Origin: Mycolicibacterium senegalense
GTDB lineage: Bacteria; Actinomycetota; Actinomycetes; Mycobacteriales; Mycobacteriaceae
Length of the DNA: 64,000 nucleotides
Direction: 5' to 3'
NCBI RefSeq assembly: GCF_019645875.1
Contig: NZ_CP081000.1
Span: 3,038,001 to 3,102,000, forward strand
The notes below the pieces were generated by a model. That model was not told the origin of the DNA. It searched no databases and was given only the letters and a program-made list of their open reading frames with translations. Positions 52,930-64,000 of this stretch are shown here, piece by piece (the stretch's first letter is position 1; the number at the start of each line of letters is the position of its first letter). Both the position numbers and the translations under genes were made by a program.

Positions 52930-55900
52930 CTAATCCGTTTCCGGCTCGTCGTGGGCGACACCCGCGACGAGTTCGGCGCGGCTGGCCGCCGTCAGCTTCC
53001 TGTACGTCCCTGTATCGGCATCGAAGTACCAGCAGTTACGCCGACCCGGTTTCGGGATGCCCGCGGCCCGCAACGGACCGATCAGCGGACGGTACGAGGC
53101 GCCGAGTTCCATATCGGGCACCACGTGCACGACGTCGGGCGGGCAACCCGCCGCCAGATCGTCCAATGCGTGGGTCAGATCGGCGGTCGGCACGCTGCCG
53201 CCCGGCCGCAGCGCCAGGGCCGTGACCGCCAACTGCCGCCCCGCTTCCTCCACTCCGTACGTCACCGACATGTCGACCGCGTCGAGGCGACCGACCGCGT
53301 CGTTGACGCTCGTCGCGAACACCGGACCCCGCTCAGTCCGGATCACCGCGCCACGGTTGTCGACCAGCCAATAGTCACCGTCCTCGTCGCGACGGAACAG
53401 GAACTCCGTGGACACCCACGTATCGGCCGGCGCGAACACACCCCGCTTGACCACGGCCGTGGGATCCACCGGGCCCCGCGGATGAGCCAGCAGGACGCCC
53501 ACCTCGTTGGCCTCCGCCTTACGGACGAAGCCTTGGTCGTCCTCCAGGATCAGGTCGTCGTCGGCGTCGTAGGCGGCAAGTTCGACGGTGCCGCTGCCCG
53601 GCAGCGGACGCCCCTTACTGCCGATCTTGGCGCCCGAGACATTGGCCAACACGGCCTGCCCGTCGGTGGTGGCGAAGAACTCCACCACCTGGGCCGGCTC
53701 GAACACGTCGACCACGCGCTTCCACAGGCCCGCAGGCATACCGGAGCCGATGAACAACCGCACGGGGTGGCTGCCGGTGAGCGAGAACGACGGATCGTCG
53801 ATGACCTCCCGCAGCATGGCCCAGGTGTAGGACACGACAGTCACGCCGTACTGCCGGATCTCCTGCAAGAAGCGGTCGGGCTGCAGCCCGCGGGACAGCG
53901 CGATGCGCGAGCCGCCGACCACCGCACCACCCAGGCTGACCAGCAGGCCGGACTGGTGATGCAGCGGGGTCAGGCAGTAGACCGTGTCGCCGCGGCCGAG
54001 GTTGGCGGCCGAGGCGGTGCCGAACGCCGACAGCGCCCACCGGAAATTGGTGATCTGGCGGGCCACCAGTTCACCGCCGACCTCACTGAACGCCACGAAC
54101 GCCAGGTCGCGGGCCAGGCCCGGGTTGGGCCGGTACCAGCCCGGCAGCTCGACGACATCGGGGTCGATCTTCTCCATGTCGACGATCGAATCGACGTCGT
54201 CGTACTGCTCCAGATGCAGATCACGGCTCTCGCCACCGCCGAGAACCAGCACCCGGGTGTCCAGTTCACGGGCCACGGCGAGGTGGCTCGGGTCGGCGAT
54301 GATCTCGGCCACGCCGCCGAGCCGGGCCGCCTCGGCCAGATCCGCTTCGGGCAGCAGCACGGCCACCGCACCCAACCGGGACAGCGCCGCGATCGCGACC
54401 AGCGCGCTGGGCCGGGTGTCCATCAGGACCCCGACCCGGGCACCCTGGCGCACCCCGACGTTGATCAGGCCGCGCACCACGTTGTTGATCCGCCGATCCA
54501 CCGCCTCGTAGGTGTGGACCCGGCCGTCGAACAGCAGCGCCTCACCGTTGGGCGCGCTGCGGGCCTGCTCACTCATGATGCGGCCGAGCGAGATGCGGGT
54601 GTGATCGTTGACCTGACCCAACCGGGCCAGGCGCGGCAGGGTCCGCGCCGTCTCGATGACCAGAGTCCGGGCGTTCTTGTTCGCCGCGACCAGCGCATCG
54701 GCGGCCGAACGGGCCACCCCGAACGCCATCTCGGTGGCCGCGGTGGCTCCGTGGGTGACGCGGGTCGAGAACGACACTCCACCCTCGGGATGATCCGCCG
54801 GCTGAGCCTCCATCGGAACGACGCCTTCCGGCATCTCTTCTCCGCCAAGCCATTTCACCCACTGCGCCACCGTCGGCCAGGTCTGACTGGAAGCCTTGGA
54901 GCCCACGACCAAACCGAAATGGCCTGCCCGGATCAGATATTCGTAGACATCCGCATCCGGCGCAGCCCGCTTGATCCCGCGGACCGCTGCCGGCTGGCCG
55001 ATGTCGTCGACCTCGCCGACCACTGCGAGGATCGGGCAGTCGATGTCCGACAGTGTCACCAGATCACCGTGGACGGAGAAGCCGCCGGTGATCATGCGGT
55101 TATGCGCGATGAACTGCTTCAGCAGTTCGGAGATCGCCGGCCCGGACCACGCGATCCAGCCCTCCGACGACAGGAATCGGCGCTGCTGCTCACGTGGCAG
55201 CAGCGCTTCGCGGTCGTGCAACTGACGCAGGAACTCCAGCCGCGATTGAGCCGTCTTGATCGGGTCGAGCATCTGAAAACCGGTACGGGCCAACCAACCC
55301 GGAATGTCGATGCGGCTGAACACGTGATCGGCCATGAAATCCGCCGCGCCGGCGGCGACGCCCGCCGGCAGGTTCATCGGCAGCGCGGCCAGGGTGTCGA
55401 CCGGAGAGCCGAAGGCGATGATGCTGGCCAGATCCTTGGACCGCCGGTAGGCCGCCGCCTGATAGGCGAACATCCCGCCCTGCGAATAACCGGCCAGGTG
55501 CACGTCGCGACCGGTGACTTCCTTGACGATGTCGATCGCCTCCGACAACGCCACCACGTGATCGGCGAGGTTGCGCTGCATGCCGCCCTCGACCTTGTCC
55601 GGTGAGCCGAAGTCGATCACCCACGGGTCGATGCCCGCCGCGTGCAGAATGCCGACCGCGCCGTCGTCACGCGTCACGTCCCACATGTCGGCCGACATCA
55701 TCATCGGATGCACCATCAGCACCGGGGGACGCGGATCCTGGGCACCGGGGCGAACGTCGGGTGGAAAGTACCGCCGCAGCCGGTACATCGGCACGCTCTG
55801 GATGATCTGGAAAGGCGATGGGACCGAACCGGTCTCCAAGCCCCCGTAGCGCAGCACCTCCAGACCGTTCTGCGCGGTCGCCAGCAACCGCTCGACCGGC

Positions 55901-55938
55901 TTGGTCACTGCCGAGAAATCCACCAGCCTGCTCCCCAC
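52930..55938 (-). CDS. alpha/beta hydrolase-AMP-binding fusion (Rv1683-like)
   Basis: 1002 residues. The first 360 form a PHA-synthase-like alpha/beta hydrolase with the nucleophile elbow G-Y-S-Q-G-G and late His segment A-G-H-F-G-L. From about residue 450 there is an acyl-CoA-synthetase/AMP-binding fold (F-A-T-T-D-G and G-K-G-R-P-L-P style motifs). The usual P-loop Y-T-S-G-T-T-G is replaced by F-V-A-F-S-E-V-G-G, and the T-G-D motif is not seen, so adenylation activity is doubtful. The M. tuberculosis counterpart Rv1683 is connected with triacylglycerol metabolism. GTG start. Confidence 0.82.
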   Translation of the reverse strand: MGSRLVDFSAVTKPVERLLATAQNGLEVLRYGGLETGSVPSPFQIIQSVPMYRLRRYFPPDVRPGAQDPRPPVLMVHPMMMSADMWDVTRDDGAVGILHAAGIDPWVIDFGSPDKVEGGMQRNLADHVVALSEAIDIVKEVTGRDVHLAGYSQGGMFAYQAAAYRRSKDLASIIAFGSPVDTLAALPMNLPAGVAAGAADFMADHVFSRIDIPGWLARTGFQMLDPIKTAQSRLEFLRQLHDREALLPREQQRRFLSSEGWIAWSGPAISELLKQFIAHNRMITGGFSVHGDLVTLSDIDCPILAVVGEVDDIGQPAAVRGIKRAAPDADVYEYLIRAGHFGLVVGSKASSQTWPTVAQWVKWLGGEEMPEGVVPMEAQPADHPEGGVSFSTRVTHGATAATEMAFGVARSAADALVAANKNARTLVIETARTLPRLARLGQVNDHTRISLGRIMSEQARSAPNGEALLFDGRVHTYEAVDRRINNVVRGLINVGVRQGARVGVLMDTRPSALVAIAALSRLGAVAVLLPEADLAEAARLGGVAEIIADPSHLAVARELDTRVLVLGGGESRDLHLEQYDDVDSIVDMEKIDPDVVELPGWYRPNPGLARDLAFVAFSEVGGELVARQITNFRWALSAFGTASAANLGRGDTVYCLTPLHHQSGLLVSLGGAVVGGSRIALSRGLQPDRFLQEIRQYGVTVVSYTWAMLREVIDDPSFSLTGSHPVRLFIGSGMPAGLWKRVVDVFEPAQVVEFFATTDGQAVLANVSGAKIGSKGRPLPGSGTVELAAYDADDDLILEDDQGFVRKAEANEVGVLLAHPRGPVDPTAVVKRGVFAPADTWVSTEFLFRRDEDGDYWLVDNRGAVIRTERGPVFATSVNDAVGRLDAVDMSVTYGVEEAGRQLAVTALALRPGGSVPTADLTHALDDLAAGCPPDVVHVVPDMELGASYRPLIGPLRAAGIPKPGRRNCWYFDADTGTYRKLTAASRAELVAGVAHDEPETD

Positions 55939-56077
55939 ATCGCGACTCGCCCCGACCCCCGATTGACGTGGTCATCATGGCACAGCAGCAACCAATCCCT
56001 GACGTGATCACTCTCATGCCTGCGACGGCCCCATGCGGTGCCCGTGCCGGCCCCGCCGAACGATAGGGTCGGCGGCG

Positions 56078-57865
56078 ATGGCTCACCTGCTCGGGGGCGA
56101 AACCCTGCATCTGGAGTACCCCACCGGGGTGGTGTTCGACTCGGTCACCGTCGGTGTCAGCGAAGGCGACCGGATCGGCATCGTCGGCCGCAACGGCGAC
56201 GGAAAGTCAACGCTGCTGGGCATGCTGACCGGCCGCATCACCCCGCACGGCGGTCGCGTGACGCGACGCAGCGGACTTCGCGTCGGATCCCTGGACCAGA
56301 CCGACACACTCGACCCGGACCACACGGTGGGCTGGTCGCTGGTCGGAGACCGGCCCGAGCACGAGTGGGCCGGCGACGCCCGGATCCGGGACGTGATCGG
56401 CGGTCTGGTGGCCGACATCGGTTTCGACGCGCCCGTATCGACGTTGTCGGGCGGCCAGCGCAGGCGCGTGCAACTGGCCGCGCTGCTGATCGACGACTGG
56501 GACGTCATCGCACTCGACGAGCCGACCAACCATCTCGACATCCAGGGCATCACGTGGCTGGCCGCCCACATCAAGCAGCGGTGGGCGCGGGGCGCCGGCG
56601 GACTGTTGCTGATCACCCACGACCGCTGGTTCCTCGACGAAGTCGCCACCACCACCTGGGAGGTGCACGACCGGATCGTGGAGCCGTTCGAGGGCGGCTA
56701 CGCGGCATACGTGTTGCAGCGCGTGGAACGCGACCGGCAGGCCGCCTCGATCGAAGCCAAGCGGCAGAACCTGATGCGCAAAGAGCTGGCCTGGTTGCGT
56801 CGCGGCGCTCCGGCCCGCACCTCCAAACCCAAGTTCCGGATCGACGCCGCCAACGCCCTCATCTCCGACGTCCCGCCGTTGCGCAACACCGTCGAGTTGT
56901 CCCGGCTGGCCACCGCGCGGCTGGGCAAGGACGTGATCGACCTGCTCGACGTGTCGGTGCGGTACCCCGGATCCGAACAAGAAGTGTTGCGCGACATCGA
57001 ATGGCGCATCGGGCCCGGCGAGCGCACCGGAATCGTCGGCGCCAACGGAGCCGGCAAATCAACGCTGCTCGGCCTCATCGCCGGGACCGTGACACCGACC
57101 TCCGGCCGGGTCAAACGCGGTAAGACCGTACGCCTTTCGATCCTCGATCAGCAGTCCAGTGAGCTCGACGCGGTAGCCGGCGACATGGTCCGTGAGGTGA
57201 TCGGGCGGCTACAGACCAGCTATCAGATCGACGGAAAAGACCTCACCCCTGCACAACTGCTGGAGCGGCTCGGCTTCGCGCGCGATCAACTGTCGACCCG
57301 AGTGGGCGAGCTGTCCGGCGGCCAACGCCGCCGGCTGCAGCTCATGCTGGTGGTCCTCTCTGAGCCGAACGTGCTGGTGCTCGACGAGCCCACCAACGAT
57401 GTGGACACCGACATGCTGACCGCCACCGAGGATCTGCTCGACTCCTGGCCGGGCACGCTGATCGTGGTGTCGCACGACCGGTATCTGCTCGAGCGCGTCA
57501 CCGATCAGCAGTACGCCATCCTCGACGGCCGGCTGCGGCACCTCCCGGGCGGGGTGGACGAGTACTTGAGGTTGACCGAGCAACGCGCGGCTTCCCCGGC
57601 AGCATCTGCGCCACGCCCCGAAACCGCCCCGGCCCAGGCGAAGTCGGGTGCCGAGCTGCGCGCTGTGGAGAAGGAGATCTCCTCGATCGACCGCTCGCTG
57701 GCCAAGCTGTCCGACCGGATCGCCGGCAAGCACGACGAATTGGCCGCCCACGACCAGTCCGACCACGTCGGGCTCGGCAAGCTCACCGCCGAGCTGCGCG
57801 AACTGGAGTCTCAGGTGGCCGAGCTCGAAGCGCGCTGGATGGAGCTGTCCGAACTGCTGGAGTAG
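56078..57865 (+). CDS. ABC-F family ATPase
   Basis: 595 residues, no membrane segment. Two complete ATPase domains: Walker A G-R-N-G-D-G-K-S-T and G-A-N-G-A-G-K-S-T, each with L-S-G-G-Q-R-R-R and Walker B (L-D-E-P-T-N, with H-L-D in the first and D-V-D in the second). A linker and a long C-terminal coiled coil (from about residue 520) follow, as in Uup/MsrC-like ABC-F proteins that act on the ribosome, often giving macrolide protection. Which subfamily it is cannot be settled. TAGGGT (56064-56069) ends 8 nt before the ATG, so the mRNA may be leaderless. Confidence 0.85.
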   Translation: MAHLLGGETLHLEYPTGVVFDSVTVGVSEGDRIGIVGRNGDGKSTLLGMLTGRITPHGGRVTRRSGLRVGSLDQTDTLDPDHTVGWSLVGDRPEHEWAGDARIRDVIGGLVADIGFDAPVSTLSGGQRRRVQLAALLIDDWDVIALDEPTNHLDIQGITWLAAHIKQRWARGAGGLLLITHDRWFLDEVATTTWEVHDRIVEPFEGGYAAYVLQRVERDRQAASIEAKRQNLMRKELAWLRRGAPARTSKPKFRIDAANALISDVPPLRNTVELSRLATARLGKDVIDLLDVSVRYPGSEQEVLRDIEWRIGPGERTGIVGANGAGKSTLLGLIAGTVTPTSGRVKRGKTVRLSILDQQSSELDAVAGDMVREVIGRLQTSYQIDGKDLTPAQLLERLGFARDQLSTRVGELSGGQRRRLQLMLVVLSEPNVLVLDEPTNDVDTDMLTATEDLLDSWPGTLIVVSHDRYLLERVTDQQYAILDGRLRHLPGGVDEYLRLTEQRAASPAASAPRPETAPAQAKSGAELRAVEKEISSIDRSLAKLSDRIAGKHDELAAHDQSDHVGLGKLTAELRELESQVAELEARWMELSELLE

Positions 57866-57880
57866 CCCCTTCGCAGAGGG

Positions 57881-60594
<2,714 letters not shown>

Positions 60595-60617
60595 GAGCAA
60601 TCTCCTTGTTTTGGGCT

Positions 60618-61094
60618 CTACTTCAAGTTTTCGATGGTGTTGGCAAGTTCGGCCCCGGTCATCGGGTCGCGCGCCACCACCAGGATGGTGTCGTCACCGG
60701 CGACGGTGCCGACCACATATGGCAGGGCGGCGCGATCGAGCGCGCTGGCCAGGTAATGCGCGGCCCCGGGTGGGGTGCGCAGCACGGCAAGGTTAGCGCT
60801 GGCGTCGGTCGAGACCAGCAACTCCCCCAACAACCGGGTCAACCGTTCGGTGCCGCCGGACACACCCCGCACCGGACTGCCGTCCTCGGGGATGATGTAC
60901 GCGCCGGCCCCACCGTCGGCACCACGCAGTTTCACCGCGCCGAGTTCCTCCAGGTCCCGCGACAGCGTGGCCTGGGTGACCTCGATGCCTTCCTGGCCCA
61001 GCAGCGCGGCCAGTTCGGTCTGGCTGCTCACCTGCCTGGATGCCAGCAGGGCGATGATGCGGGCCTGACGGCCGGCGCGGGTCGGGGCGCTCAC
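60618..61094 (-). CDS. argR: arginine repressor
   Basis: 158 residues. An N-terminal winged helix ([17 protein letters not shown] and [16 protein letters not shown]) and a C-terminal hexamer/arginine-binding core ([13 protein letters not shown]) are visible. With arginine it represses the arg genes, so it is part of the operon it controls. The GTG start is 1 nt after the argF stop. Confidence 0.95.
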   Translation of the reverse strand: MSAPTRAGRQARIIALLASRQVSSQTELAALLGQEGIEVTQATLSRDLEELGAVKLRGADGGAGAYIIPEDGSPVRGVSGGTERLTRLLGELLVSTDASANLAVLRTPPGAAHYLASALDRAALPYVVGTVAGDDTILVVARDPMTGAELANTIENLK

Positions 61095-61095
61095 G

Positions 61096-63187
<2,092 letters not shown>

Positions 63188-63191
<4 letters not shown>

Positions 63192-64000
63192 TTGGCCACC
63201 ACTTTCGTCCCGGTTCCTTCATCGGTGAAAAGCTCGACGAGCACACAGTGTTCGACGCGGCCGTCGATGACGTGCGCGCTCGGCACTCCGCCGGCCACCG
63301 CCCGCAGGCAGGCTTCGATCTTGGGCACCATGCCCGATTCGAGCCTGGGCAGCAGTTGGGTCAGTGCGGCGGTGTCGATCTCGCTGACCAGTGAGGAACG
63401 GTCCGGCCAGTCGGTGTAGAGGCCCTCCACGTCGGTGAGCATGATCAGCTTCTCGGCCCCCAGCGCCTCGGCCAGGGCGGCGGCCGCGGTGTCGGCATTG
63501 ATGTTGTGCACCACGCCGTCGGCATCGGGTCCGATGGTCGAGACCACCGGGATCCGGCCGGCGGCAATGAGATCCAGCAGTGATTCGGCGTTGACGTACT
63601 CCACGTCGCCGACCAGCCCGATGTCGGTCGCCACACCGTCGACGGTGACGCTGCGCCGCACCGCGGTGAACAGGTGCGCGTCCTCACCGGTGAGGCCCAC
63701 CGCGTACGGGCCGTGGGCATTGATCAGGTTCACCAGCTCCCGGCCCACCTGGCCGAACAACACCATGCGCGCCACATCGAGCACCTCGGGCGTGGTGACC
63801 CGAAAGCCGCCCTTGAAATCGCCTGCGATACCGAGCCTTTTGAGCATGGCACTGATCTGCGGGCCGCCGCCGTGCACCACGACGGGTTTGATGCCGCAGT
63901 TCCGCAGGAACACCATGTCGGCGGCGAAGGCGGCCTTGAGGGTGTCGTCGGTCATCGCGTTGCCGCCGTATTTGACGACGACGATCTGGCCGTGCAGCTG
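63188..64000 (-). CDS. argB: acetylglutamate kinase, 5' end outside the window
   Basis: At least 270 residues of the amino-acid-kinase fold. The frame continues to the window edge, where V-V-K-Y-G-G-N-A-M is the N-terminal ATP-binding segment, so the ATG at 63955 is internal. H-G-G-G-P-Q-I follows for acetylglutamate binding, and the C-terminus has I-E-A-C-L-R-A-V. It phosphorylates N-acetylglutamate, the arginine-sensitive step in many organisms. argJ and argC are expected just beyond the window. Confidence 0.95.

Noticed and set aside
52951..55605. 884-codon open frame on the + strand
   Set aside because: Antisense to the hydrolase/AMP-binding fusion; Arg/Gln/His-rich shadow.

Overview
The window is chromosomal DNA of a rapidly growing mycobacterium (Mycobacterium/Mycolicibacterium type). 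Three things show this. Coding DNA is strongly GC-rich. The 16S gene has the short helix 18 of rapid growers. The gene order in two long blocks matches the Rv1683-Rv1713 and Rv1654-Rv1659 (arg) regions of M. tuberculosis as I remember them, with an rRNA operon directly downstream of tyrS, which is where rapid growers carry their second operon (rrnB). I see no prophage, insertion sequence, CRISPR array or plasmid gene.

0-17 kb is the variable part. It starts inside a long isocitrate lyase (ICL2 type), followed by a membrane acyltransferase with a membrane-anchored partner, a secreted M15-like protein and a proline-rich secreted protein. Next come an MpaB-type oxygenase divergent from a TetR regulator across a perfect 20-bp palindrome, a flavin amine oxidase, a second M15-like paralogue, an mmpS-mmpL pair, an overlapping two-gene membrane cassette of unknown function, and a stand-alone FMN glutamate-synthase-like protein. 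A tRNA-Pro(GGG) with a strong terminator closes the region.

17-22.5 kb holds a nitrilase-family amidohydrolase and an amino-acid/polyamine permease, divergent from a GntR/FCD regulator, then two TauE/SafE-type exporters.

22.5-42 kb (mostly minus strand) is core: der-cmk-rluB-scpB-scpA-parA, then xerD-NUDIX-pyrG-mctB-steA, and recN-nadK-tlyA-small protein-G3P phosphatase-TPR protein, with many 1-8 nt overlaps. Between steA and recN sits a three-gene insertion relative to M. tuberculosis: a CGNR zinc-finger regulator divergent from a glyoxalase-fold protein and a pyridoxamine-oxidase-fold protein.

42-50 kb is the rrnB operon (16S-23S-5S, minus strand) with promoter, leader antitermination elements and terminator, preceded by mpg and tyrS. 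50-56 kb carries an ABC exporter with its TetR regulator, a Trm112-like protein, a secreted protein and a 1002-aa hydrolase/acyl-CoA-synthetase-like fusion. 56-64 kb has an ABC-F ATPase and the arginine operon argB-D-F-R-G-H, with argB cut by the window edge.

The least explained signals are regulatory: a tandem TTCATC-N4-GATGA operator lying over the leaderless start of the ABC exporter, a 12-bp inverted repeat enclosing the rrnB promoter, 32-bp-spaced repeats between the nitrilase and GntR genes, and a 14-bp inverted repeat between argG and argH. No convincing wholly new multi-gene system is visible; the best unknown cassettes are the pairs at 3115-4350/1809-3110 and 14390-15477.
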